DNA of 64,000 nt from Nemophila menziesii (GCA_029959085.1 JARWIR010000015.1:5145017-5209016); one strand, 5' to 3'; positions 22,200 through 34,245 are shown, numbered from the stretch's first letter. Program-made: numbers and translations. The notes: a model not told the origin generated them from the letters alone.

Positions 22200-23985
22200 T
22201 GGTGGGTCCTGGTGTGTTAGAAAATAATAAAGATAAAATAGAGGAACCACTAACTGCAAGTGTACAGTTGTCCCAAGTAATATATGATAATCAAGTTCAT
22301 TCTCAGGGACGAATTAGGTATAACTCTAGTATTAAGCAGATAGTAGTAGTAATTGCTTAACTGAAAAATAAAAGATAAGATTTTTGTTTGGTTTTTATAA
22401 TAACTAAGATGCAAATAAATAAAGACTAAAATTAACTAATTGAAAATAAATAATAAAAGTAAAAGACGACTTCAGAGATGAGAGATACTTGAGTCTCGCA
22501 AGGAATCCACCTAATTAACGTAACATATGCTTTGTTTAAGGGTAGAATTAGTATTAACATATTAGTCGGGAATCTAATATCTCCTAGCCCCCGTCAGGGT
22601 GGACCTAAGAGCTATCCTACGGTATTACAAACCCTGTCAAGGTGAATATAAGCTACTTTTAGATGAATAATTTTTTACCTCTTTGGCTATGTAAATCATA
22701 TGACTTTCGTCCATTACACGGGTATTACCTAAGTCTGTATTCAAACCCCCCAGTCGGATGATCACTTCACCACTAAAGTGAATAGCCCAAATACTAACAG
22801 CTAATTCTAGTTGCGCGGAAAAGAATTAGTAAATAAGAACAAAGTAATATCCAATATATAAGACTCAATTCAATTTAAATCATAACAATCCAAAATTCAA
22901 AACATAAATTAAATTAACTAGGCTTCATCCCTTTATTGCGATTCTCAAGTATATAAAAGTTTAGCTCATAGCAATATTAAAGATTGAAACTAAATAGAAA
23001 GACATCATATTTAATTACAGAAAAGAAATATATAATCTATGGTTTGGATGACTTTTTGTTGGAAGAATAGAATTCCTCCAGCTCTAACTTCTCCTCTGCC
23101 TTCTTGCTCTTGAAGTCTTTGACTCTCTCTCTCTCTCTCTAAGGATATTATAAATTGAATGAAATATGAGAGGTACTGAATAATAAGGTCTAAGGGGTGT
23201 ATTTATAGGTGCTAGGAAGCCCTAATTCGTTTTACTTGGAGTGGAAGACAAGTAAAGAACTCTTTAATTCGCAGACCTAAAATATAGGAAAGGTAAGATT
23301 CTGCTGCTGATTTGTTTTGGTCATATCTCCTTCAATACTTATCCGTTTGACGCGTTCCAATAGTCGAAACCGCTTGTCTCGGAAAGCTCTTTCCACTGGT
23401 CCAAACCATTCTCCCAAATTACTAGCCAATCTTGAGTTATGGGCTCGTCTTTAGAACGTGGTTGGAATTTCAGATTTATTTGGCAGCTTTATCTTTTCCT
23501 GCTTTGCATATATGCTTCCTTAATCTTCTTATTTCCATGTATATCTCTTTCCTTTACTTTTTAGACTTGACTTGGTCTCTAATTAATTACCATATATCTT
23601 TTAAAGCTTCACAATAAATAAATAATTAAACCGCATATGCTTTAAAAATAATAAATCCATAATTCAAGAAATAGAAATAGGAAAGTGCACTTATAGAAAT
23701 AGAAACTCGAGTAAAAGTACTTCCTAACACACTAAAATACCCTAAGACTTTAATTCTCACTTCTCCTCCTTGGACTGGTCTTTCATGAAATTCAAGAACC
23801 TACTAACTTTGCACTAAAAATAATCAAATTAACGCACAAAAGCTCTAAAAATGCAAATAGTCAATTTCCAGGGGGAGAAAGTGCAATATGATCAAATAAG
23901 CATAAAAGTCTATCAAATAAGTCATTTATTCACCTAAAAGGATGTCTCCAAAGGGCTAATAATTAGAACAAATAGGGAGACATCA
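22200..23985 (-). mobile_element. 5' LTR of element B
   Basis: 1786 bp, same termini as the 3' LTR; TATA box at 23200-23207. The GGTAG duplication follows at 23986-23990, after which the pol frame of element A resumes. Confidence 0.9.
23200..23207 (-). promoter_or_regulatory. TATA box, element B 5' LTR
   Basis: Minus-strand TATAAATA (CACCTATAAATACACCCC). This is the promoter that would produce the genomic RNA of B. Confidence 0.65.
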
Positions 23986-23990
23986 GGTAG

Positions 23991-26095
23991 CTCCTTCAGG
24001 AAAAGAATCAATCACAATAAGGTTTGCTATGTCTGCGTACCAAGGAGTTCTAGTTGCGTATATAGAAAATAGACTCTCATCGGGAAACCCTTCTCTGACC
24101 AACTCTGGTCCACTATTAAACTCAGAACCTTCAAGACGCGACAAATAATTTGCAATTTGATTATCGGAACCCTTTGGATCTCGGATCTATAAGTCAAACT
24201 CTTGTAACATCAATACCCATCTGATTAAACGCGGCTTTGCATCTTTCTTCTCCATAAGGTATTTAATCGCGGAATGATCGGTATACACAACAATTTTCTC
24301 CCCAAGGAGGTAGGAACAAAACTTGTCAAATGCATACACAACAACTAAAAGTTCCTCCTCCGTCACTGTATAATTAATATGAGCACTAGCGAAAGTCTTA
24401 CTTGCATAGTAGATAGAATTAAATACCTTATCTTTTCGCTGACCCAACACAGCAGCCATAGCAAGATCATTGGCATCACACATAACTTCAAACGGAATCT
24501 TCCAATACGGAGGTAATACAATAGGTGCAGATATAAGTTTCTCCCGGATCTCTTTGAATGCTTCAAAAAGGAATTTGGTGTCCTTCTCGAGTAAGTTACA
24601 CAATGGCTTAGCGCTTTCAGAGAAATCCTTAATGAAACGTCGATAAAAACCAGCATGACCTAGAAAGCTTCTCACCCTTTTACAGAAAGAAGAGGGGGAA
24701 GAGTCTTGATTACCTCAATATTTGCACGATCAACTTCTAAACCTAAACTCGGAACCTTGTGACCCAACAATATACCCTCGTGAACCATGAAATAAAACTT
24801 CTCCCAGTTCAAAACCAAATCAGTTTCCTTGCATCTAATTAACACCTTTTCTAAATTTTGTACACTCATAAAAGTTATCACCAAACATAGAAAAGTCATA
24901 CATAAATACCTAAAGGAAATTATCGATCATGTCCCAGAAGATTGTCATCATGCATCTCTGGAAAGTAGAAGGTGCATTACACAATCCAATGGCATCCTTT
25001 GGAAAGAAAAAGTGCCAAAAGGACATGTAAAGGTCGTTTTGTGTTGATCCACTAGGTCTACATATATCTGAAGTACCCACCTAAGAAACAGTAGTACTCT
25101 CTTCTAGCTAATTTTTCTAATATTTGATCTATGAACGGAAGGGGAAAATGATCTTTTCTGGTGGCCTTGTTCAACTTAAGATAATCCATACACACTCTCC
25201 AACCAACAAAAGTTCTTGAGGAAATGGCTTCATTTTGTTCATTCATGATGGTAGTAATACCACCCTTCTTTGGTACGCATTGAACCAGACTCACCCTCTC
25301 GCTACTAGTTATGGAATAAATGATTCCCGCATCTAGCAATTTGATAACCTCTTTCTTCACCACTTTCTTCATAGATGGAATCAATCTTGTTTGCACTTTG
25401 ACTGAGCGTGCACTAGCATCTTCCATAATAATTTTATATGAGCAAAAGGAAGGACTATTACCTTTGGTGTCAGCAATAGTCCATCCAATTGCCTCCTTAT
25501 TAGCTCTTAGTACATGCAACAGTTTGTCTTCTTGAGGGCCTGTTAAAGTAGTAGAAACAATAAAAGGTAGAGTGTTGTTAGTTCCCAAATAAGCATACCT
25601 CAAATATGACGGATGCAGATTTTCAATAAATTCCGGAGGAGACTCAATGGATGGTTTCTTTTTAGGTATAATCTCCCCCAGTTCTCTAACCGGTTTATAG
25701 GCTAGACGCCTATACTTTGGATTCTCATAATTTAAAGTTGCTACTGTCTCGGCAAGCTCTTCCATCATCTTAGGTGAGTAAAGTGTAAGGGCAGCCTGCA
25801 AGACATCATCAAAATTCATATCATCAAATACCTCTTGCGTGGTATGCTCAATTTCATCTATTCGGAAACAATCCTCCTGGGAATCTGGAAACATCATTGT
25901 CCTAAACACGTTGAACTTCACCTCCTCGTCTTGGATTCGCATAGTTAATTCTTGGTTATATACATTAATCAAAGTACGCCCCTTGGCTAGGAATGGCCTT
26001 CCCAAAATGATGGGAACATTCCTATCCATGTCGTATTCAAGTATAACAAAATCAACTAGCAAAAATTTAAAAAGTACCTGCCTTGACGAGGGCAT
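23991..26095 (-). pseudogene. Reverse transcriptase and RNase H of element A
   Basis: Minus strand 26095-25058: L-G-R-P-F-L-A then the RT fingers (V-P-K-K-G-G-I-T, W-R-V-C-M-D-Y, K-D-H-F-P-L-P-F-I-D-Q). The polymerase active site near 24907-24890 reads F-M-Y-D where F-M-D-D is expected (compare relic K), so a catalytic aspartate is lost. Frames break between 25058 and 24899. RNase H follows at 24675-24187 ([34 protein letters not shown]). The frame continues into a linker toward integrase until element B interrupts at 23990. Confidence 0.85.
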
Positions 26096-26192
26096 CTTTA
26101 ATTCGTCCCTCTAGATGTGCGAGAGATCTGTCAACCATTTGCAGAACCATAGAGTTTGGTCTTGCGTTCCCTATCTTCAACTTCTCAAAATT

Positions 26193-26498
26193 TTATTTGG
26201 GAATGAGATTAATACTCACACCCAAATCGCATAAATCTTTCCATTGCCACTCATTACTAATAGAAATAGGAATTGTGAAACTCCCAGGATCAAGTAGTTT
26301 AGGTGGCAACTTACTCTGGTAGATGTCACTACACTCTTCTGGCAGACCTATCATTTCATTCTCAAGATATGGCCTTTTGTTGGTGATTGCTCTCTTCAAG
26401 AATTTCACATATTTTGGCACATCTTTAATGCCATCCAAGAACGGTATATTAATGTTAAGCGTTCTCACCACTTTCATGAATATCTGATAGTCTGCCAT
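26193..26498 (-). pseudogene. Aspartic protease region of element A
   Basis: Contains F-T-I-P-I-S-I-S and the active-site-like C-D-L-G-V-S-I-N-L-I-P, the plant Athila/gypsy form of the D-S/T-G motif, here D-L-G. The enzyme would cut the Gag-Pol polyprotein. Stops and frameshifts separate it from the upstream gag and from RT. The region between 26499 and 26959 is a low-complexity gag-pro linker with several stops. Confidence 0.75.
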
Positions 26499-26959
26499 GT
26501 CTCCTTTCTTCTGAACTCTTAAAGGGAAAGGTGGAGGAGGTCTACTTTATATAACATATTTCTTCTTTGGCTTTTCTAGGATTCTCTTCACCTCTACCTC
26601 TTCTACTTCTGGTCCATCTTCCTTTTCCACCACATCTTTTACCGTTTTCTCTTTCACAATCATTGCTTTTTCTTTCATAACGGGAAAAGGAGGTGGTGGA
26701 AGCTTCTTACCACTTCTGAGTGCTATAGCATTAAAATCTTCTCTCTATTTTGGATCTTCAGTGTCACTTGGGAGTTGTCCTTGTGGAACCTGATTCACCT
26801 ATTTTGCCATCTGATCTATTTGGTTTTATAACATTTTTAATGCCGCGGTAGAAAATTGTTGCTCTTGTTGTGTTTTTAATTGAAGGTTGAGTAGTGTATG
26901 TAGAGTTTGTTGAACATCTAAGGCACTTTCTTGAGGTTGAGCAGGTAGAGCTTTCTAAT

Positions 26960-28329
26960 TCATATCATCGATAAAGGTGTCTCTAGGAGGTTGTCCCTGA
27001 GCTTGAATTCTGTAATTCTATCTCCCTTGGCAGTTGTTATGTGGTCTTGGTTGAAGTGATTACCTTGGAGACACAGTTGATATGTATATGTCGGATTAGC
27101 GGCCCCACATGGATTCGAATATTGGAAACCTGGATGGTTTTCATTTGGTTGATAACCTTGACCACCTGAATTATAGTTCCCTCGGTTGGAAACAAACATT
27201 ACGGATTCTGGATTACTTTGACAATGCTCCCAATCATAATCTTGTACACCACAGTTGGAACACCCATATATCACTTGTGTAACATTAACATCTGCTCTTC
27301 TACCTGAAAAACCTTCTTTAACAGCTACAGTAAGCTGTTTCAATTTATGGTCCAATGTGTTCTTCAATTTATTCTCTAACGAAGAGAATTTCTCATCAAT
27401 TCCATCACTACTCTCTTTATAACATGTACCTCGGATAGGTGCTCTCACAGTATTCCAAACCAACTCATTCTTTACTATTCTATTCAAAATAATTTTTGCA
27501 TTAGCTGGAGTTACCTGTAATAATCCACCACCACAAAGTAAGTCTAAGTCTTTTCTCGAAGGTCCTTTAAGTCCTTTATAAAATTTCGTCATTTGTTGCT
27601 TTTCTGAAAGACCATGATCTGGAACTCTTCTCAAACATTGTTGAAACCTTATCCAACAATTACCTATGGATTCACCTTGTTATTGTTCAAATGATGTCAA
27701 CTCAATTTGTGCGTTTAGTCTCATGTTACTAGGATAATAACGATCAAAGAACGTTGTTTGAAGCTCATTCAAATTAGTAATTGATCCTGGTTCTTGTGAA
27801 TCATGCCATACACTCGGTGCATCTATGACGAAAAAACTGAAATTTTGATAATACATATGTTCTCTTGTTACACCTTGCGTTATATAAGCATCACATATTT
27901 GCATAAATTTTTGTACTTCATTAATTAGATCTTCTCCAGCTACTCCACGAAAATTTCCAAAGTCTCAGAATTGAGTTAACATACCCGGATCGGGTCTGTA
28001 TCTTGCGAAATTAATATTTGGAGGACCAACGCCAAGAGTAGGAGAACGATATGGAATTTGTTCAGGACCTTGTATGAACCATGGGACATAAAAGACTTGA
28101 GGTTGAGCTCGTCCTTCAGATGGAGGAGGAATGCCTTGATTCTGATTGTTACCAACTTGCGGATTACGGTTTATAGGATTTCCGTTTGCATCCACCCGAG
28201 GATGATCATGAGTATCAACATTAGCCACTTCTGATTCTCTGGCTAACGTTTCTTCTTTCTCTTTTGCTTATTTTTCTTCTTTTTTCTTTTGTTTTGAAGT
28301 CTGACTAATATCTTCGGGTAATCGAGCAT
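26960..28329 (-). pseudogene. gag of element A
   Basis: The likely start is ATG 28329, followed by a frameshift in a lysine-rich stretch. Three open pieces (28228-27965, 27904-27680, 27634-26960) then align in order with the gag of C and F: P-D-P-G-M-L-T-Q-F, the capsid-like Q-I-C-D-A-Y-I-T-Q-G and W-H-D-S-Q-E, F-F-D-R-Y-Y-P, and a zinc knuckle. The knuckle reads C-S-N-C-G-V-Q-D-Y-D-W-E-H-C, with Y where C and F have the zinc-binding H. The protein packages element RNA; this copy is broken. Confidence 0.85.
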
Positions 28330-28438
28330 ACACCAAACTTGTAAAACCTGAGAAGGAAAGAACAAACAAAAGCGTAAAACTGAAAAATAAAAAAACAATT
28401 AAACTACTAAAGGATTAACACCGGGGTCACACGCTACC

Positions 28439-28457
28439 ATCCCCAGCAGCGGCGCCA
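28439..28457 (-). promoter_or_regulatory. Primer-binding site, element A
   Basis: Minus strand TGGCGCCGCTGCTGGGGAT, six bases inside the 5' LTR. It complements the 3' end of plant tRNA-Asp, as is usual for Athila elements. Confidence 0.8.
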
Positions 28458-28463
28458 AAAACT

Positions 28464-28985
28464 TGGTGGGTCCTGGGGTGTTATAAAATATTGCAATAAA
28501 AGTAAAGGATCCAAATACCGAAAGTGCACGTTCTCCAAGTAATACTATGATAAATCGGGTTTCGTTCACAGGGACGGATAGTTATAACACTACTATTAAT
28601 CAACTAGTAGAATCAATTGTAAAACGGAAAAGTAAATTGATATGGTTTTTGTTTGTTTTTGTCTAAGAACTAAAGATGCAATAAAGTAAAAAGCTAAAAT
28701 GGTTACCTGAAATAAAATAGTGCAAGTAAATTAATTTGGACGCAAGAATGAGAAGGGTACTTGAGTCTCACAAGGGTTTCACCTAAATCTCTCTAATTAA
28801 TGCTTCTATTAAGGGCTAAACGGGTATTATTGTATTAGTCGGACTCTAAAATCTCCTAACCCTCGTCAGCGTGAAATTAAGAGTTATCCTATGGTACTAT
28901 AAACCCTGTCAGGGCAATGATATCTACTTTCGAATGATTCAGTCTTTTACCTCATTGAATGCATGGTTAGCCAAGCCCGTCAGGG
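28464..28985 (-). mobile_element. 5' LTR of element A, left part only
   Basis: Starts TGGTGGGTCC and matches 9923 onward, up to CCCGTCAGGG at 28985. Element C (TGATGTCTCC) begins there, whereas the intact copy continues with TCATTGACG at 10391. The rest of this LTR is not in the window. CAGGG (28981-28985) is the expected left target duplication of C. Confidence 0.85.
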
Positions 28986-30756
28986 TGATGTCTCCGTATT
29001 AGTTCTAATTATAAGCTCTTTGGAGACATCCTTTTAGGTGAATATTTGACTTATTTGATAGCTTTTATGCTTATTTCATCATATTACACTTTCTCCCCTT
29101 GGAATTAGACTATTTGCATTTTTAGAGCTTTTGTGCGTTAATTTGATTATTTTTAGTGCAAAGTTAGTAGGTTCTTGAATTTCATAAAAGACCAATGCAA
29201 GGAGGAGAAGTGAGAATTAAAGTCTTAAAGTATTTTTAGTGAGTTAGGAAGTATTTTATTCGAGTTTCTAATTTTAGAGTGCACTTTCCTATTTCTATTC
29301 TTGAATTATGGATTTATTATTTTTAAATCATATGCGGTTTAATTATTTATTTATTGTGAACCTTTAAAAGATATATGGTAATTAATTAGAGACCAAGTCA
29401 AGTCTAAGAAGTAAAGGAAAGAGATATACATGGAAATAAGAAGATTAAGAAAGGATATATGCAAAGAAGGAAAAGATAAAGCTGCCAAATAAATCTGAAA
29501 TTTCAGCCACATTCTAAAGACGAGCTCATAACTTAATATTGACTAGAAATTTTGGAGAATGGTCTTCACCAATGGATAGAGATTTCTGAGACAAGTGGTT
29601 TCGACTATTGGAACGCGTTAAACGGATAAGTATTGAAGGAAATATGACCAAAACAAACCAGCAGCAGAATCTTACCTTTCCTAGATTTTAGGGCTACGAA
29701 TTAAAGAGTTCTTGACTTGTCTTCCACTCCAAGTAAAAAAGAATTAGGGCTTGCTAACACCTATAAATACACCCCTTAGCCCCCTCTTTACACAGACTTC
29801 AGAGAATTACACAAGAGGCTTAAGGTTTTTAAGTCAGAGCAAGAAGGCAAGGAGAAACTAGAGCTGGGAGAATTCTGTTCTTCCATCAACAGTCATCCTA
29901 CCCTTTAGGTTATCAATTTATCTTTTGTATATGAACATGAATTCCTTTAATTTATTTTCAGTCTTTATTTTTATCATGAGCTAAATTTCCATATACTTGA
30001 TAATCGCATTAAAAGGATGAACCTTAATTAATTAATCTATGTTTTGAATTTGGGGTTGTTATGATTTAAACTGAATTGTGTTTTATATATTGGATACTAC
30101 TTTGTTTTCATTATTATTTCTTTTAGGAACAACTAGAAATGGCTTTTAGTATTTGGGCTATTCACTTTAGTGGCAAAAGTGATCATCCGACAAGGGGGTT
30201 TGAATACAGACCTAGGTAATACCCGTGTAATGTCCGTTATTGTCCAACAGGCTTAACTAGTTACATATCCAAAGAGGTAAATTCTTATCATCAGAAGAGG
30301 CATATTCGCCTATACATCGGTTTATAGTACTTTAGGATAGCTCCTAGGTCCACCCGACAGGGGGCTAGGAGATATTAGAGTCCCGACTAATATTATAATT
30401 CCAATTTTACCCTTAAACATAACATAGATTATATTGGTTAAGTAGATTTCTTGCGAGACTCAAGTATCTCTCTTATTAGAAGTTAGTCCTTTTATTTGCT
30501 TTATTTATTTCTAGTTAATTTACTTTTAGTCTTTATTTTATTTGCATCGTATTAATTTAGAAAACCAAACAAAAATCTTATATTTTATTTTTCTGTTAAG
30601 CAATTATTCTTACTACTTGATTAATATTTGGGTTGAACCTAATCTGTCCCTGAGAACGAACTTGATTATCATATATTACTTAGGACAACTCTACACTTGC
30701 AGTTTGTGGTTCCACTATTTTATCTTTATCATTTTCTAACACCCTAGGACCCACCG
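28986..30756 (+). mobile_element. 5' LTR of element C
   Basis: 1771 bp, TGATGTCTCC at the start and CCCACCG at the end (CCACCA expected). Close to the LTRs of B in most blocks. TATA box at 29762-29769. Confidence 0.85.
29762..29769 (+). promoter_or_regulatory. TATA box, element C LTR
   Basis: TATAAATA in CACCTATAAATACACCCC, identical context to elements B and F. Confidence 0.65.
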
Positions 30757-30762
30757 AGTTTT

Positions 30763-30781
30763 TGGCGGCGCTGGCGGGGAC
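30763..30781 (+). promoter_or_regulatory. Primer-binding site, element C
   Basis: TGGCGGCGCTGGCGGGGAC, two C-to-G differences from the tRNA-Asp-complementary site of F. It lies six bases after the LTR end. Confidence 0.7.
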
Positions 30782-30900
30782 GGTAGCGTGTGACCCCGGT
30801 GTTAATCTTTAGTAGTTTAATTGTTAGTTTAGTTTTAGTTTTATTTTTCAGTTTTACGCTTTGGGTTGTCTTTCTTTCTCAGGTTTACAGGTTTTGGTAT

Positions 30901-32370
30901 ATGTTTGAAGATCTCGTGATCCTTGCAAATCCCGAAAACCTAGTTCGAGAAGCAAACAAAAGAAAGAGAAAAGCTAAAGTAAAAGAGTTAGAAGAGAGGT
31001 TGGCTAGAGAAGCAGAGATGGAAGGAGTCGAAAATCAACAATTGAATCAACAAAAGGCTCAAAACCTTCCACAAGTTCAACCTCCTCAGAAAAATGATTC
31101 GTGGTTCGTCAATGGTCCTGAACAAGCTCCATATCGAGCTCCTGCCCTCGGAATTGGCCATGCAGATATTAATGTTGCGAGATTCAGACCCGATCCTGGT
31201 ATGTTATCTCAATTTCAGAGTTATGGCAATTTCCGAGGATCACCTGGCAAAGATCCAATCCATGCTGTACATAAGTTCATGCAAATTTGCGATTCCTATA
31301 TTACGCAAGGGGTAACAAGAGATCAGATGTATTTTGCGAATTTTAGGTATTTCGTTATTGATGGAGCAAGTGAATGGCATGATTCTCAAGAACTTGGATC
31401 AATCACTACTTGGGACGCATTACAAACTGCGTTCTTCGATAGATACTACACAACAAATATGAGATTAGACGCGCAAGTTGAGTTGACCTCATTCAAACAA
31501 GATCAAGACGAGACTTTGGGTAGAAGCTGGACAAGATTTCAGATTTGTTTGAGAAGATTCCCTGACTATGGCCTTACAGAAATGCAACAGATGAAGATAT
31601 TTTACAGAGGCCTTGATGGACCTTCGAGAAAAGACTTACACCTGCTTTGTGGTGGTTGATTTTTACAGGTGCAACCAGTCCATGCTAAGATTATTTTGAA
31701 TAGAACAGTGACAAATGAGATGGGTTGGAATACCATGAGAACACGTATACGAGGTGGAAGAGAAAATAGTGCTTTCATTGAGGAAAAATTCACTGCTATG
31801 GAGAATAAACTTGAGCAACAATTGAAACAGCTTATTATGTGTCCGTTTGGGATTGCTTTTCAAAATAATCACTTAAAGTGTTTTTATATCCATAGCAATA
31901 TTTTAGACTCTTAAAATCACTTTTAGGAAAAGCACTAGATTAGTGATTATTAAAATAATCACTTAAAGTGATTTTAGATGTCAAAATATTTTTTAATATT
32001 TTTTACAAATAATTTAATTTTAATCAAAAAGCGCTTTTAGCTCCAAAATAATCAATCCCAAACGGGCTCTATAGTTGTCACAAAAAGGTTTGCAGGTAGA
32101 AAAGCAGATGTTAATGTTACACAAGAAGTTTATGGGTGTTCTAACTGCGGTGGACAAGATCATGATTGGGAGCATTGTCAAAACAATCTAGAAGTCGTAA
32201 TGTTTGTTTCCAACCGAGGAAACTATAATTCAAGTGGTCAGGTTATCAACCGAATAGAAACCATCTGGTTTTCCAGTATTCAAATCCAAATGGGGCCGCT
32301 AATCTGACTTATGCATATCAGCCGCGTCCTCAAGGTAATAACTATCAACCAAGACCACAGAACAAGTACG
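30901..32370 (+). pseudogene. gag of element C, split by a MITE
   Basis: Starts at ATG 30901 (M-F-E-D-L-V-I-L-A-N), after a leader with a splice-acceptor-like CTTTCTCAG at about 30873-30881. Capsid-like segments match A and F: P-D-P-G-M-L-S-Q-F-Q, Q-I-C-D-S-Y-I-T-Q-G and F-F-D-R-Y-Y. TGA at 31657-31659 replaces a glycine codon of A. The frame resumes and is cut at 31838 by the MITE. It continues after 32069 with a complete C-x2-C-x4-H-x4-C knuckle (C-S-N-C-G-G-Q-D-H-D-W-E-H-C), then a one-base deletion in the G-G-Q-G-Y stretch. The LTR of D ends it at 32370. Confidence 0.8.
31839..32069. mobile_element. 231-bp MITE in the gag of element C
   Basis: Termini GTGTCCGTTTGGGATTG (left) and GAGCCCGTTTGGGATTG (right, inverted) share 15 of 17 bases. 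TAT flanks both sides (31836-31838, 32070-32072). The empty site can be inferred from the same gag position in A, where no insert is present. Two direct copies of AAAATAATCACTTAAAGTG lie inside. The 3-bp duplication and CGTTTGGG terminus suggest a PIF/Harbinger-related MITE. Confidence 0.8.
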
Positions 32371-34025
32371 TGTTTGAATTATGCCCTAGCCCCGATCATG
32401 TTGTAATGAATTGAACAGAAGTGTTTACTGTACACGATAATAGTGTGATTAAGGGAATTGTTTTCTTGAATCTATGGCAAACTTTTATGTTTATGGTATT
32501 CATTTATATAACATAAATTCAGATCCTCGATTAAGTTACGAACTAGATATCATTAGGTGTTATGATAATGAGAATCTAGCTCATAGGACTTAATCTAAAC
32601 TTGTTCTTAATCGTAGGATCATCGAACTAGGACCTCGATGATCCGGTTAAATTAATATGTAGCTAACGAGTATTTGTCGGATAAATATCGGTAGTTCTCG
32701 ATTACCGAGTTAGGTACATAGATAATGCACATAGAGATGTGATTATCGAACCGACTAAAACTAGAGACTCCTAATGGTTAATTACCTTGAACTGTCAAGT
32801 AGGTTAATCTCTAGAAGGAATTTTATGCTTGTAATCCTTTGACCTGAGATCATCACTGCTGTTGTGTATATGTTTGTTGTGTTTTGACACTGGACTACTA
32901 GTGTGTCACAATGCTAGTCGAAAGGATATTGGACACGACTAAGTATATTTGCTCCTAGGGATGAGTCAAGATGGAATCTATCAACTCTAGGTAAAGAGTT
33001 TGAGCTCTACGATGTCATAAGATTATAACGATTGTATCAAATCCTTGGCCAAGGTGATAGAATGAATGAAGAAAGGAGTTTCTTAGGTCATTCGTCAATC
33101 GTTGATAATCGACGTGTAACGTAGTTGATTTTCTAATGAGATTTGACAGTTGTATCATATCCCAAGATAATTCGGAGCTGTAAAGATAGAGGGAATACGT
33201 GTATGATCCTTTACCGGGTTCTTTGTAGAGAGTTACTTCACGTTATCCGGTCGTTGAGGAGTTTTGTTAAACGCCAACCTTGATTAGTAGTTAATTAAGT
33301 TAATACTACCGGTTTAACGATGAACCCACGTAGTAGCACACTAACGAGTGTATTGATCTTGCTTCATGTCGTTAATTAATTTTATTATTAGATAATAAAT
33401 ATTAATTAAATATATAGTTAGAATATTGGTATATTAATTTGCTAGCATAAATTAATATTATAATATAAGACCGAACTAAGACAAAAAGGAAAAAGAAAAA
33501 TTGACACGTTTTTGGATCAAACCACAGACCTCTAGTAGTGTGAAATGTGTCACTAACCGCTAGGCTAGTCAATTGTTTTTGTATAATGTAGAAGGTCCAA
33601 GTCCAGTTCAAAAGTGGTAATGGACTAGATTATTAAGATAATCAATTTCATTATACGTGCCTGACTTTTCCATTCTTGTCTTTTCATTTTCTTCTCTTGA
33701 GTTATAAGTATAATGAGAAATCATAATACAGTATAACTTCATAATCAGTTTTTCTTCCAAGAAAAAACCCACAAGAAAATAAAAGGTTTTTTTCACCAAG
33801 TCAGAATTTTGATTCTGAAAGTAAGGCTCAAGTTTGGTGTGCAAAGCGTGGAGGCTTCATAATTTTGAAGCTCGGTCACAGTCAATTCGATTATCATACA
33901 AAGGTTTAAGGTATGTAATCGATTGATTGTTTCTATTTAAATTCTTAAATCGCAACTAGATGTTTTAGGATTGCAATATTTTTCCGCTGCGTTTATTCGA
34001 TATATCTTCTATATTGATTCCTTCA
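32371..34025 (+). mobile_element. Copia-like LTR D
   Basis: 1655 bp, TG at the start and CCTTCA at the end, followed two bases later by a tRNA-Met-type primer site. The left edge is where the gag of C stops matching its relatives. No gag-pol of D is seen: after a 200-bp leader element H intervenes, and the DNA beyond H does not resume recognisable Copia coding sequence. Element sense is forward. Confidence 0.65.
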
Positions 34026-34027
34026 AT

Positions 34028-34043
34028 TGGTATCAGAGTCAGG
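34028..34043 (+). promoter_or_regulatory. Primer-binding site of D
   Basis: TGGTATCAGAGTCAGG differs by one base from the TGGTATCAGAGC core complementary to plant initiator tRNA-Met, used by most plant Copia elements. Confidence 0.8.
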
Positions 34044-34245
34044 TTGTTGCGATTTAGGTATTTAAACATGATATTATTTGATAATATTTATGTTTATAAT
34101 CGAATTATATATATGAAATTTATCGTTTTCGTCGTTAATTGGAATTTGTTTCTGTTAATTCTCTTTTGTCCGATCGAGAGAAAAAATAGAAATGCATGAT
34201 TTGTGTTGCTTCTGTGATGATAAGTGACAATAATTGTATTGTATT
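34044..34245 (+). other. Untranslated leader of D
   Basis: AT-rich, no gag recognisable. Ends in GTATT (34241-34245), the target site of element H; the other copy is at 40418-40422. Confidence 0.5.

Larger units (their letters stand above)
16205..23985 (-). mobile_element. Element B: non-autonomous Athila-like retrotransposon inserted in pol of element A
   Basis: 3' LTR 16205-17985 and 5' LTR 22200-23985, with a perfect GGTAG duplication at 16200-16204 and 23986-23990. The polypurine tract (17998-17988) and tRNA-Asp-type primer site (22193-22175) fix the minus orientation. The 4.2-kb interior has no gag, protease, RT or integrase. It carries one unrecognised ORF (22038-21031), the tail of ORF3 (19732-19396), tandem repeats and the shared 3' signals. 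In the first roughly 290 bases the LTRs differ at about 15 positions, so B is not recent. Mobilisation would need proteins from a relative such as A. Confidence 0.9.
9923..28985 (-). mobile_element. Element A: Athila-like Ty3/gypsy retrotransposon (composite, with element B nested inside)
   Basis: Order on the minus strand: 5' LTR (28985 to 28464, cut by element C), tRNA-Asp-type primer site (28457-28439), gag (28329-26960), protease (26498-26193), RT and RNase H (26095-23991), integrase (16199-14953), ORF3 (14049 to about 12860), a long 3' region, polypurine tract (11453-11443) and 3' LTR (11440-9923). Element B splits pol between 16200 and 23990 with a GGTAG duplication. Every coding section carries stops or frameshifts, so the copy is dead. 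The left flank ACCTT (9918-9922) should recur beyond the missing part of the right LTR. Confidence 0.85.
28986..32370 (+). mobile_element. Element C: 5' part of an Athila-like retrotransposon, inserted in the LTR of A
   Basis: 5' LTR (28986-30756), primer site and gag in forward orientation. The gag is interrupted by a MITE at 31839 and by the Copia-like LTR D at 32371. The pol and 3' LTR of C are not seen in the window; if intact they would lie to the right of it. Confidence 0.8.
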
